64,000 bases of DNA from Gracilariopsis chorda (taxonomy: Eukaryota; Rhodophyta; Florideophyceae; Gracilariales; Gracilariaceae). This document shows positions 1 to 11,024 of this stretch, in pieces. The position numbers and the translations under genes were made by a program. Location: positions 48,868 through 112,867 of the forward strand of contig NBIV01000275.1 in assembly GCA_003194525.1 (NCBI GenBank). Direction: 5' to 3'. How positions within the stretch are numbered: position 1 is the stretch's first letter; each line of letters starts with the position of its first letter. Below the pieces are notes generated by a model that made no database searches, had not been told where the DNA came from, and worked only from the letters and a program-made list of their open reading frames with translations.

Positions 1-2
1 TC

Positions 3-1462
3 AATTCGGTCACGGTTAAGGATGTTTATCCTATTCCAAGAATGGATGAATACATCGACTCCCTTGGGGTTGCTACTGTGTTCACTACCCTCGATGCGAA
101 TTGGGGTTATTGGCAAGTTCCTATCAGGAAAGAGGACCGAGATAAGACGGCTTTCGTATGTCATCAAGGATTGTTCCGGTTTCGGAGAATGCCCTTCGGG
201 CTTACGAACGCTCCTGCTACCTTTCAAAGGGCAATCGACATACTGCTAGCTCCATTCAAATGGAAAACGGGTCTTGTTTACCTCGACGATATAATCGTTT
301 TCTCCAATACCTTGGATGAGCACTTATCCCACGTTCGGGAAGTAATGAAGGTACTGCGCGACGCAGGTATAACTCTGAAACTCAAGAAGTGTGAGTTCTT
401 TACCGATTCGGTGAAATATCTGGGTCATATCATCCGTCCCGGAAAGCTTTTGATCGATCAAGTGAGAGTCAATTCCTTGAAGGAAGCGAAGCACCCAACT
501 ACTCAGACTGAGCTGCATTTCTTTCTAGGATTGTGTAACGTGTACCGTCGTTTCTTTCCGAGCTTTGCGGAGATTGCTACACCTTTGAACAGGTTACTGA
601 CCAAAGGTCAACCAGTCCAACTGGGCCCTTTCGGGTACGCGGAGTCATCCGCTTTCACGGAATTGGTGAATGCCGTAACGTCCCCACTGATTTTGGCATT
701 ACCCACTCTGGATCTTCCATATGAAGTCGATACCAACGCTAGTGCTAACCAAATTGGTTTTGCGTTGTTTCAAACCAATGAAGATGGTGAACGACACCCC
801 ATCGGGTTTTGGTCGCGATCTCTAAACGTGCATGAACGTAATTATTCCGTCTTGTAGAAGGAGTGTCTCGCCGTTGTGTGGGCACTCTCTATTCTACGAC
901 CCTATTTGATGGTGTTCACTTTACCGTACATACGGACCATTCCTGCCTCCGTTGGCTTATTGAAATTACCAAACCGTCGGGCCGGTTGATGCGTTGGTGT
1001 CTCCGACTGTCGGAATTTGATTTCAATATCCTGTACAGGAAGGGTACCCTGAACACCCAGGCGGATGCGTTATCCCGTTTGGGAACCAATTCTGAAGCAC
1101 TGCCGACTACGGACTTGGACATACAATGTTTTATGGTGGAAGACTTGGATGACGGAGCCGAAATCCTTTTGAATGATATATGTGACGACATTCTCGTCAC
1201 AAGAGATGTAGAACCACCTATTGGTTCGTTTATACCAATTACTCCGGAGGAGTTAATACGTGAGCAACAGACAGATCCGTTCTGTACTAAGATCCGTGCT
1301 CGCCTCAATGGAGGATGTCAGATACCGTTTTCGGTTAACGATCAAGGCTACCTTGTCAGGTTTGGTAACTCGAACCCACAAATCGTGGTGCCTCACTCAC
1401 TACAGCAGCGAAATCTTCACTTTTCACATTATGTGAAGGGTGGCGCTCATCCTGGTGGATGA
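3..1462 (+). pseudogene. pol: gypsy A pol: reverse transcriptase and RNase H (broken)
   Basis: The frame opens at base 3 with the RT fingers/palm region (PIPRMD, DANWGYWQVP, FGLTNAPATFQ) and the catalytic YLDD near base 280, followed by the thumb/connection (YLGHII) and RNase H (FWSRSLNVHERNYS, TDHS..RWL, ADALSRL). A TAG at 855-857 ends the first frame where copy B reads EKE, and about 55 bases later one base is missing near 912, moving the reading frame. In RNase H the usual first catalytic Asp (VDTDSS in copy B) reads VDTNAS here. The second frame continues into the linker and the start of the HHCC finger and ends at a TGA (1460-1462) in place of an Arg codon. RNA-dependent DNA synthesis would have been its role. 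Confidence 0.92.
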
Positions 1463-3085
1463 AAACTGTATCTCACATTGAGAAGGGATTTCTACTGGCC
1501 AGCTATGGCATTCGACTGCTACGTAGTGCGCCGTTGATGTACAGGATGTGCGAAGAATGACGTTAAGCTACGCAAATACTCTAAAGAGTTAACGTTATTC
1601 CCTGCCAGGGCACCGTTGGAATTCGTGGCCATCGATCTCCTCGGAGAACTGATTAGAACTCCCCGCGGGAATCGGTACCTATTGGTAATCACAGACCGAT
1701 TCTCCAAATTGGTTCGGACAGTTCCGCTCAAGCGGATTACGGCAAGTATTGTTGCGAAGGCGTTCGTCACCCATTGGGTATTCGTTTATGGACCACCCGT
1801 ACAGGTGCTTTCCGACAACGGACCTCAATTCACGTCGAAGTTCTTTCAAGACGTTTGCCGAATCCTGGATATAAGGAATCTGTTTGTAACAACGTACCAC
1901 CCTCAGGGTAATGGTCAGGTGAAAAGGTTTAACCGAACGATGCTTAACGCATTACGGTCCTACGTTGCGGATCAACCCAAAGATTGGGACCTGTACACAG
2001 ACGCAATCACATATGCGTACAATACCCAAGTGCATAGGGTTACGTCTTTATCACCATTCGAACTGGTACTGTCGCGTATACCGCCGCCGGTTTCTATTGA
2101 GGCACAGCCAACACTGGCAACTTACCCCTCGCCGGGTTTGTATCGCGAATCCTGGAAAGGATGGCTAAAGAAGATGGTTCCGGTTGCACGGAAAACTATG
2201 GCAAAGGCGCAAAACGCTTACAAGCGTAACTTCGATCAGAAGATTCGGAGACCTTTACCGGAAATTCGGGCGAACGAGTTTGTCTTCCTTCGAAAGGAAT
2301 ACTACAATCCTCAGAAGGAAGGTCACCATAAGCTTTCTCCAATCGTGGATGGACCCTACCGTGTGGTATCAGTCGCACAGGACACTGTCGTGTTGGACAT
2401 TAATTCTCAATATGAGAGGATATCACGCGACCGCGTTACTCGGACACCCAATCCAAATCTGGAAGTGTTGAACTCACCTACATTCCTTTCAGGGAATGCT
2501 GACACGGTTGACCAGCCTTCTGGTAGTGGAAAGCCGCGTCCGGCAATTCTTCCGCACCCGGATCGCGGAGTAACTGATCTGCCGCCTACCGCTTCCAACA
2601 ATGGAAATGCTGACCCACTACTCCCCAAACGGGTTCGGCACAACGACTGTCAGAGAGTAACACCCCCACAGGAGGTTGTCAGCAGACCCCTGGCTCCGCC
2701 TAAGGAGGGGGAGGAGAATACCGTTTCGGTTTCGGCGTCGCCCGCTGCAACCACGAATGGTAACGCCCCTGCCGAAGAGACAGTTGTCCCTACTGGGAAT
2801 TCGCTGCAAACTAGCACATCACGCGATGGCACCGCAGAACCGGTAAGGAATAACGGCAGAAGCAATGAAAACGGTCCTGCAAAGGATGATGAACAGAACG
2901 ACGAAACAAACCAATCTGGTAACCTGTCAAGTGATACTTCTCGCATGCGCGATTGTGCTATTGCGTCACCGAAAAAGACGGTCTCCGAAGACCCAAATTG
3001 GGTAGTGTCGGCCGACCCGCACGCGGGAGAACTCGATGGCGAGGACGGGGATCCAGCTTGGAACGACGTCTGGAACTGGGAGTAA
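1463..3085 (+). pseudogene. gypsy A integrase with long C-terminal linker (broken)
   Basis: After the TGA at 1460 the finger continues (RRDFYWPAMA) and another TGA interrupts it before CTGCAKN. The core is open from about 1616: first Asp in AIDLLG, second in SDNGPQF, but the third catalytic residue, normally Glu in GQ.ERFNRT, is Lys (GQVKRFNRT), so this integrase could not cut or join. After the core come the GPY/F-type region (DGPYRVVSV) and a hydrophilic Ser/Pro/Asn-rich tail of about 200 residues (PKEGEENT is shared with copy B) ending at a TAA at 3083. The linker joins integrase to the chromodomain found further on in another frame. Confidence 0.9.
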
Positions 3086-3602
3086 GAGAACTCCGAAGGA
3101 GATGCGAAACCATGATTGGTGGACAATTGGACCGTGAAGGACCCGCTCAGGGTGTGCATTACGTCATAACGCGGTGGCGTGCGCTCGCGCTTTCGAAATG
3201 AATGGCACTCCGTGACTCCCTGCCGGGAACGGACAAACCCTAGACGGGCACGTGCCAGAGATGTGGCGCGCAAGCGAACCTTCCGGCCAATCGGATGTTT
3301 TGGAAAATTCCCCGTGGACCGGTGGTCCGCCGCCCTTGCACAGGGAGTGTAGAAGAGGTGCACCACCGTCAGAACGGTCTTCCCGCTGAAGCGGTTTATC
3401 GCCTGAATTGCCGAAGCTACTGTTCGTCGGTTAGGACTCCGTTACGGAAGAAACAATACTTCCTGGACTCAGGAAAGCGAGACCTTCCGAGTGAACCCAT
3501 TCGGGTGACGTTTGCTCTCCGCTAACGGAAATTACGCCTTCTCTGTCACGACGGATACTGCACAATCACCGTGGTGAGCGACGCGCTTCCGAGACCGGAA
3601 TA

Positions 3603-3902
3603 TTGCCGCCAGGCACTCTGAAGCTAACCACAGTGGTTCTATTGCCTCTCCCTTCGCCAGAGATGGCACGGGAAAGTTCCAAACTGGATTTCTACCACAT
3701 GGAGTTCGTGGTTGAACGCATTGTGCGTCATGAAGCTACCCCGGAGGGTGAGTGGTTCTATCAAATCCGTTGGTACGGATACTCTCCCGAGGACGATACG
3801 TTGGAGCCAGTCAAGCACCTCCCGAGGTCTAAGATCATATCCTATCACCGACGGATGCGGTTGGCTCTACCTCCAAATTTGGATGAAGCAGTAGTTGGCT
3901 AA
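3603..3902 (+). pseudogene. gypsy A chromodomain
   Basis: A segment of about 60 residues near 3700-3890 matches chromodomains: EFVVERIV, then FYQIRWYGYSPEDDTLEP, then HLPRSKIISYHRR. The aromatic Trp and Tyr of RWYGY are kept, but the Trp normally found in DTWEP is Leu here (copy B has Trp). In chromoviruses this domain sits at the integrase C-terminus and steers integration to marked chromatin. It is separated from the integrase frame by 3086-3602, where I see only broken linker sequence, so it can no longer be made as part of pol. Confidence 0.85.
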
Positions 3903-4198
3903 TCCGAATCCGGAAACACTACGTGACGACGATGGTCGTTCTTGGGGAGACTCTCGCGAGTGCGACTTATGTTGGAAGGGGAAACAAGAAGGGGAATACC
4001 GGAAACGGTTCAGAACAACAAACCGGAAACGGTTACAGAAGCAGGGATACTGAAGAAATTGGATCCTGGAATAGGAAGAATGAAGTGGAAAGAAGATCTC
4101 AGAAGAGAAGAAGAAGAAGCGAAGAATTACCACTAGCTGGTTGTACTAATTCACAAGTCTATCTGTCTACCGCAAGGGTCGCCGTCACCATCAATTGG

Positions 4199-4579
4199 TT
4201 AGCCACCCGTACTGGGTCCGGCTCCTGATGAGGCTCCCGCTCCGCTGGGCGGATTGGTTGGACCTACACCAAAGTTGGCGGCGAACGCCAGCATCTGGTC
4301 GATATCCGTCATTGCCGGAGGGAGCGGGACCCCGAACCTTTGCAAGGTTTGTCGAAGAGTCGCAGCTTGCGGCGTCAATACCGGCCCCGGTTGCGAAAGA
4401 ACATTCCAGCCCGTTGGAGCTTGAGAACCTGCCACAGGTGTTCTTTCGGTCCCGCCGACAGCTATCCCACCAGGTGGTACGGCCACGAGCGGCGCAGACG
4501 ACCCAATGGGTAATTCAGGCTCCTCCGTCACTGTTGGATCATCCCAATCCACCGGAGGCTGGTACTCATTGTGGAACAC
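4199..4579 (-). CDS. Antisense reading frame in gypsy A 3' region (fragment)
   Basis: On the strand opposite to pol, between chromodomain and 3' LTR, a frame of about 126 residues is open. It aligns loosely with the C-terminal part of the much longer antisense frame of copy B (60645-62411): an acidic block (DDPTVTEEPELP versus DDPMVDNEPEEP) and a helical stretch (ATLRQTLQRFGVPL...MTDIDQMLAFAANFGVGP versus the B region ending LAYRLAGGYAP). It starts on GTG with an in-frame TGA just upstream, so the N-terminal part is gone. Function unknown. Similarity between two old copies is the reason for not dismissing it as a chance frame. Confidence 0.5.
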   Translation of the reverse strand: MFHNEYQPPVDWDDPTVTEEPELPIGSSAPLVAVPPGGIAVGGTERTPVAGSQAPTGWNVLSQPGPVLTPQAATLRQTLQRFGVPLPPAMTDIDQMLAFAANFGVGPTNPPSGAGASSGAGPSTGG

Positions 4580-4729
4580 GAACCCTCACGGGTGACCTAC
4601 GGGAACCGAGATCAGTTGGCTCAACATCCCCATGGCATGAGCTTGGGAAACACCCATGATGGGAGTCGTACTATATATACGCTTTCGCGTCACGTGAAAT
4701 TCCGCGTCGCGGTGTGGCTTTCCCGGCTT

Positions 4730-4742
4730 AAGAAGGGGGAGA
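4730..4742 (+). promoter_or_regulatory. Polypurine tract of gypsy A
   Basis: A run of purines (AAGAAGGGGGAGA) directly abuts the TG that opens the 3' LTR. This is the expected position for the primer of plus-strand DNA synthesis. Copy B has a comparable tract at 62473-62480. Confidence 0.75.
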
Positions 4743-5699
4743 TGTGGAGCAACGCTTTCCCGTCGGTTGGGAGTTGTTCCTATTCATAGTAATATCCACT
4801 GGTGGATTGGTTCGATACCTCATTTATGAGTTGATCCCTCGCGGGATAGCGATGAGGTGGCACTTGAGGGACCTGGACAGGTATTACTAGTGGCATTCTG
4901 GTGACAGATGGTACGCTGTACGCGTGTGGTAATTTCGGTTCCAATTTTGGATATTTAATTTTATGGTTATCGCCACTTGTGGCCCAGAAAGTGGGAACTC
5001 CACGTGTATGGACCTCAAGAGGTGTGCACCAAATTAGTTAATTTGTTTAGTTTACTGTGGTGCAAACCTACTTAGGTAATCACAGCCTCGCCGTCCGCAC
5101 CAACAGTAAATGGTAACCTTGGTTCTCTTTCGAGATATACTCTTTGCAGAGTAAGGCTCTTGTAAGAAAGGCCCTCGTAGGGATAATGACTCCTCGTGGA
5201 GAGTATCCACGAGTGGATTCCGTCTACCATCCCCTTGGGAACATTCAGGCGTCACTACTGCTACAGTATCACCGTGTTCGGTATTGGTTATTTGTTCCAC
5301 TGTCAGTCTTGGATTCCGCCCCAGTATTGGGTTATTCGTCGTGGTTTTTACCACATTCCCGTTTGGGATTCGTTCTTTATTTTGGTTCGCCCCGTCGCCG
5401 TGTCTGTTGCCGCGTGTTGCACGCCCCGTCGCCGGTTCTCTTGGGTTTCCCCTTTTTCATTTTGCTTTCCTTCACAGGATATCGTGTCATTATACACTCA
5501 CGTGTGTACCATCCGTCCCTGGAGTTTACCCTTCTTCTGGGCCATTCCCGAACCTCTGAAGGTATAGCCAGAACCACGTTGGTCTTACAAGCCAGCCTTT
5601 ACGTGGCGCAGAGGGCTCTCTCAACTGAGACACCATCCCATAGGCAGCGAGGTCTCGAACAGCTTGAGGGTACTTCCCGCTTCCGGATTTTGCTCTACA
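4743..5699 (+). repeat. 3' LTR of gypsy A
   Basis: It begins TGTGGAGCAACG right after the purine tract and ends TTGCTCTACA, an imperfect inverted match to its start, giving TG...CA termini. Its 957 bp compare with 804-910 bp for the related LTRs at 45668, 46911, 51646 and 62484, whose ends follow the same scheme. The right border is fixed independently because a copia gag frame runs up to it on the other strand. Long open frames on both strands inside it are by-products and not genes. The 5' partner is outside the window, so no target duplication can be tested. Confidence 0.8.
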
Positions 5700-6255
5700 C
5701 AACTTGGTCATGTTCTCTATCGTTGGCGTCTGCGAGTAGCGTGATAGCCATAAGAGAGTCTGGTAGAGTTCTGAGTAAGCAAGCAGTTCTCTCCTTATCG
5801 TTGAGAGCATCTCCTAGGCGTGCCAGTTCTAGAAAGATTGTTTCCATTTCGTGGAGATGTTCAAGGATATATCCATCGTTCTTGAAAACGAGATTGTTCA
5901 GGCGCTGTCGAAGGGTCATCTTGGTTTGGATGTTATCCTTCTTGTACCTGCGCTCCAGTTTTCTCCAGACGTCCAACGCAAAACATTGTTCGCGTTCCAG
6001 TAATTCAGAAACGGCAACTACTGGTTGTGTTCCAAGGTTTTGAACAATAATCGAACGAGCTTTTCGACCCGCATCATCCCATCGGTGGCGGGCTTGGGCT
6101 GAGCTCTCGCCTTCCAATGGTCTGGGTTCGGTTAAGACGAAGAGAACTTGGTCAACATTCATCAGGTCCCTTATGTAGATCCTCCATGTGTAATAGTCCG
6201 AGGATCCTTTAAGGCGGGAAATAGTGCACTTGCCTTCTTCTCTGTTCTCACTCAT
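5695..6255 (-). pseudogene. gag: Ty1/copia gag (UBN2-type), truncated by the gypsy LTR
   Basis: The product starts MSENREEGK with an ATG at 6255 and follows the copia gag-polypeptide pattern: Y.TWRIYIRDLM, W.DAGRKARSIIVQNL, ALDVWRKLERRYKK, LRQRLNNLVF, EHLHEMETIFLELARLGDAL, LLRTLPDSL. About 185 residues are left. The zinc knuckle, protease, integrase and RT expected downstream are absent because gypsy A occupies that place from 5699 leftward. The terminal stop codon is formed by the LTR end itself (the TAG lies in the LTR). Upstream (6256-6700) should lie its leader and 5' LTR, but I could not fix LTR ends there. Confidence 0.82.
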
Positions 6256-7593
6256 GTTGATGTCTTGTGAATAGAGAAAGAGTGAATTGACCTCTGGTTA
6301 CCGAGGTACCTTTTGTTAGTCTACTTGACCTCTGGATAGCGAGGTACCCTTTATTAGTCTTCTTTCGAGCGGGCGCACTGACAGGAGAAACTACCTCCGC
6401 TACCCTAGCGGTTCAACCCCTGGAACCGGGTCACACTCTCTCGTTTAGTCGCTTTGATCTGCCTGCTAAGCTTCCCGCGAAAAAAAGCAAAGTGCCTTGA
6501 ATCCTTACGAAGCTTCCAAGGGAGGTTACTAACTAAAGATAATTTTTCACCAGTTGATCCCTTCTGGCCTCTTGCAGGAATGCTGCGAGGCGTTCTGCGG
6601 AGCGATAGGTTGAAGCAGATAGTACAAAACTCCACTGGTGTATGCGGTAGCTTGGGCCGAACGAAGGCACACCGTGTTACCACTAGCAGACAGAGTGTCT
6701 CCCAGCAGAGCCGGTTTTCAGAAAGGATGTGAAATCTAGCAGCTTACTTCAAGTGCCCAATCGATTACCGTACCAGTACTCAGCTTGCAAGCTACCACGC
6801 CATTATCCGTTCGACGAAAAGAGATGAAGAGAAGAGGAAAAAGAAATACCACAAATATACAAGATGAACGAAGCCGTTTATCAGCGAGAAGAGAAAGATT
6901 GTACGTTGATGCTTCTGTGAGTGAAAGGAATGGTTCGGTACAGAGCGTTGCGGAGCGCCAGTTGAATGTTGGTCAGCGGTTGTCGAGGGGAGAGGCTGTG
7001 GGGAGGGTTGAGCGAGTGCTACCATGTGAAAGGTATGAAGGGTGTTCCGCTCTTCCTCCGGCCGGTGGTGCTCAGGTCAGCGCCGCCGGCCGCTCTTTAT
7101 AGTCCTACAATTCTAATCAAAATGTACGTAATTAGGAGAGGTCTGCATTTGTAATCAAGAGAGTTGGGCAAGATTACAAATGCAACTGACACTGAATTAC
7201 AACAGCCGATAGTGCAGCCGTACAATTGCGTGTCCTCACACTGAGATTGGCCGCAGCAGAATGTGCATATGCGGGTCATTGAGCTGGGTCAGTTTTCTGG
7301 AGAGCTCGTGCTGAGCTGTTCCTTTTCAGTCAACTTCCAACGCCGGCTACGCCGTGTAGATTATCCCTTGGCCGGCGCCAAACACCTCCGACTACTGGGA
7401 GCCCGGGCACCTCGACGGCCATCGGAGCAAAAGCCACTGCCCAACCGGTTCTCACTCACCGAGGGGAGGAGGCAACCGCTTGGGAGGGACTCTGTTCCCG
7501 CTCCTTTCTCTGATCGACGCGAGCGCGACTCGGTATCCGCGAACCTTACCCCTTTCCTGCGCTTGCTGACGCTTCCTCCGCACTGCGTCTACC
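6256..7593. other. No gene seen; probable copia leader plus intergenic DNA
   Basis: Nearest the gag start there is a near-tandem pair of about 38-bp repeats (6285-6360, each with TTGACCTCTGG and GAGGTACC), probably part of the copia leader. The rest shows only short unconvincing frames on both strands. A stretch near 6400-6440 has a T-arm-like word but no tRNA fold. Confidence 0.5.
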
Positions 7594-10500
7594 TCACTCG
7601 GACATGTCAATACACCAGAGAGCCGCTTCGAACGTCGCAGAATAACAGAACATCACATCCGTCAGATTTCGGGCATCCTTCCTCGCTTCCCATGTTCCAA
7701 ACAAAGCAACCACTAAGAGTAACTCCGATAGTCCACTCTCTTCCATACTCTCTTCACATCTGAACACCAGCTTCTTGCAAGTCTTGAACACAACACCTCT
7801 CACTGCTTCCAGTATACCCGAACTCATTCTCCTCTCAATCAGCATTCCACTCGGAAGAGTGTACCCGACAAACATCTCTACCACCTCAACTGCCCGCGTA
7901 TCCGATACCCGACTGCTGCGTAGTATCAGGTCCACACACTTCTCCAGCGCCTCCTCGTTTCCAAACTCCCCTACCGCTGCCTCATATAGCAACAGCGCCC
8001 TCTCCACGTCACCTTCACCATCCTCTCCTCTACTTAATCTCTCCGCGTTCCACACCGAACCATCCGGCGTTGACACCATCCCAGCTTCACCCCCAACTCC
8101 TACATCGTTCTCCCCGGTCTTTCGTTCCTCCACAATCGATTCCCGAATCAGGCTCATCCCATGGAAAAGTACACGCATCTCAGCCTCCTCGTATGTCACA
8201 ACTCTTCTCTTGTGCTTTCGAAACCCAAGTTCTGTCGTGACGTATCCCAAATCAACTTGTCGTGACGGTTCATGCTGTATCTTCGCACTTTCTTTCAGCA
8301 GCCCACTACCTTGCATTTCGAACATGCATATCTCTGCTCGAAATGGTCTCCACCCTTTCCAAACCTCAAACTCCTCCTTTGTCACAGTTTCATACCTCTC
8401 AAACTCACTATCCATAGCCCCATAGGATCGTATCACACTCAGTGACGTCTCCATATAGTGCTCACTCTGCCATTCCCTCATCCCCTCTAGCCGACCAGTG
8501 AACGCCTCCCGCCACAACTCCCACACAAACTCCCTCTCTTCTCCAAAACAAATTGAAACCAGTGCATTCCTCCTTCCATCTGAATCATCGTCATCGAAAC
8601 GAACTTTGATTTGGCACCGCTGCGGTCTACACACCGGTTCAAAAACTATCATCCTCTTTCCAATGCAAGCCTGCTTCTCCTCTATGCTTTCGGACCCATC
8701 CTCAGAGAGCCATCTCAGTGGGATCCCACGCCACTCTCTTGTCCTCGTCATTGCACTCGCCTCATCCTCCTCCTCATCTTTCACATCTACGGGTAGCGAC
8801 GGAAACGAAAGAACACACAGCGCTATGGCCTCAAAACTCTCTGGACCATGTTGCGGGACCCTTTCACCCTTGCACTTCTCATCACCTTGTATGCACTCCT
8901 CCAGGTGCTCTTGAAGCTCCCACAACAGCCGAACATGCAACTGCCTCGACTTCATGTTTGATTCCACCCTTCCCGCTCCCAGCGCCAATGATAGTTCTTT
9001 GCTCAAAACACATCGTCTGGTCATACTGTGCACACCGCCTTCCAGTTCTCCTAGCCCTCTTCGAAAAGCTGAGCTACACTTCCCCTCGTCGCGCTTCTCA
9101 TGCTTCTGATGTGCCCACGCAGCAAGCCGTGATCTTACGGATTCCATTTTGTAGCCCATGAATGTCATTCCGAAGTTTACGCCCCACTCGCACCGGCACT
9201 ATTCATCCCCAAATTGGAATTCCAGTCTCAGCTTTTCCACTTCCTTGTGCACATTCCGCAAACCCCCTTCATCCTTTTGGTCTCTATCCCCACCCACATT
9301 TCTGATGTCAATACACTCGTTGGAGTCTCCTTCTTCTTCTCTCTTCTCTCTGTTTTCGTATCTCACTCCTCTACAAGCGGTTGACCATTTCTCATTCAAC
9401 TCCAACACAAACCTCAATCCATCTCCAGCAATCATCGATAGCCACGCATCAACCATCTCTCCAACCTTTAGAACGTGACGGTTCCTAGACCTCGCCCTCT
9501 TCCATCTCGTCGAAAACGGGAACGATGGCAAAACTACTCCCCGCTCCACCCCCGATTCATCCTCATCTGATTCCCTTTTTGCTTCCCTTCCCAATGGTCG
9601 CGATAGCTGCTCACCAAGGTTTCTGCTCGCCTGGTCCACCGAAACTTCTACACTCTCGTCTTCGCTATCCGATAAGCCTTCTGCGTTTCCACCACTCACA
9701 CTCCTCTCATCTTCCTTACTATCATCTTCACTACTAGTTCCCCTTCCCTCGCGCAGTTTCACCGACCTGCGTCCCATGTACAGCAAAATCGTTAGCCATT
9801 CGAGCATCTCCACATCCAGCTTACCAATCTCTGGCCAAAACTCCTTTCTCACGTCCAAGCTCCCGACCTTGTTCACTACTTGCCGCCCGTAATCATTGTA
9901 TCCAACCTCACCGCCCGTGTTTCCCTTCGCCTTCAACACCTCCTCGTGTGCCACACCAAACGGAAGACCCTCTCCACTCCTCATCGCGTACTTCAGTAGT
10001 TCTTCCTTCACCATTCTTCCACGATGCATCTCCGACCCCTCCTCCCACCCACTCCACAACATCGGCTCCATGTCTTTCTTCCCATCTATTCCACCTTCCA
10101 CTTCCGGCCACAACTGCATGATACATGTTGCAAGCACCTCGGACGCAAAGTCCATTCTCCGTTTCTCCCACTCTCTTACTCCCTTTCTCCCCTTACCACC
10201 CTTCCTACCTCTTCTACCTTTCACACGAACCTTGAAACCCGACAACCACTCCCCAAGCCCCTGAGCTGCAAACACAATCGCCCAGTTCATCCTCACCTCA
10301 ACCGGCTGATTCGGAACTTGGCGAACCTTCCCACTAGTTCCCAGCCCCATCCTGAACCGAATACCCTCCAAAACAATAGCCCCCAAACAGAACATCGTTT
10401 TCAACAAGAATACCAAATACCTCGGAACCAGTTCAACTGCGCTTCGCCACGCCATGTAGTACGGTACCTCGGCTTGCACACGTATGCTATTCCCGTATTG

Positions 10501-11024
10501 TATGTGACATACTGTTTCCCCGTTCAGAATTGGTTGTCCACAACCCTATTGTTTACCAGCATCTCGTCGGCCTTCTCCCAAGCGCTCTTGCAGTGTTTGT
10601 CTACTACATCACGCCGATTCTCGTCACAATAGCGGTACGTTACTCCCATCGCTTCCAGTGCCTCAATGCTATCAGCGCACGATGACCGGAACAAGTACAA
10701 TTGCCACAGTCCCCACCCCAACCGAAACCCGTGGAGCAGCGCGAAAGCTAGCGCTGCAACAGCAGCACATCCTTCTTTCCAGTCAAGAGCAAAAAACTGA
10801 ACACGGCAGTACAACACAATGTAACACGCCGGGACAATGGCGAAAAGCAGATTAATATACCCGGCCTGACGTGTGTGCCGTGTTGATTTCCATTTGTCGC
10901 TGATGAAATCCTTCGCACTGAACGCCGTCCACGGCATGAACGCCGCAATGTACGCAAGAACCACAATGTAGAATACATCGCTTAGCGCGGCCAGCTCCAT
11001 TCTGTCGCTCGGCTTTGTGAACAT
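7594..11024 (-). pseudogene. Large unrecognised gene with N-terminal membrane region, two lesions
   Basis: Reading from 11024, the first 166 residues contain three hydrophobic segments (around VFYIVVLAYIAAFMPW, INLLFAIVPACYIVLY and CAAVAALAFALL). Near 10530 the frame shifts by one base (after VVDNQ) and continues with a fourth hydrophobic segment (PRYLVFLLKTMFCLGAIV), a Lys/Arg/Gly-rich patch, and a long acidic/Ser stretch. An in-frame TAG near 9199 is followed without frame change by another ~530 residues ending at 7594; a late part (ERALLLYEAAVGEFGNEEAL) resembles a Sel1/TPR helix pair, a weak hint only. In total about 1,140 residues would be encoded with no intron needed. I do not recognise the family. 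Either a recent pseudogene or two sequencing errors; continuous frame on both sides of each lesion argues it was a real protein. Confidence 0.6.

Larger units (their letters stand above)
1..5699 (+). mobile_element. Ty3/gypsy chromovirus copy A, 5' part outside the window
   Basis: Order seen is RT, RNase H, HHCC finger and integrase core, long linker, chromodomain, antisense frame, purine tract, 3' LTR; this is the chromovirus arrangement of Ty3/gypsy elements. Gag, protease and the 5' LTR lie left of base 1. The pol frame carries at least two stops and one frameshift, and both RNase H and integrase have lost a catalytic acid, so the copy is dead. The 3' LTR ends inside a copia gag frame. The coding DNA is full of short perfect stem-loops shared in style with copy B (51646-63304). 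Amino-acid similarity to copy B is high across RT and integrase, but the DNA differs widely, so the two are old members of one family. Confidence 0.93.

Noticed and set aside
5144-6043. A 299-codon plus-strand open frame across the gypsy LTR and copia gag
   Set aside because: It crosses the LTR border, is antisense to a clear gag domain and has no motif.
6395-6445. tRNA-like T-arm word (GCGGTTCAACCCC)
   Set aside because: No acceptor, D or anticodon arm can be paired around it.
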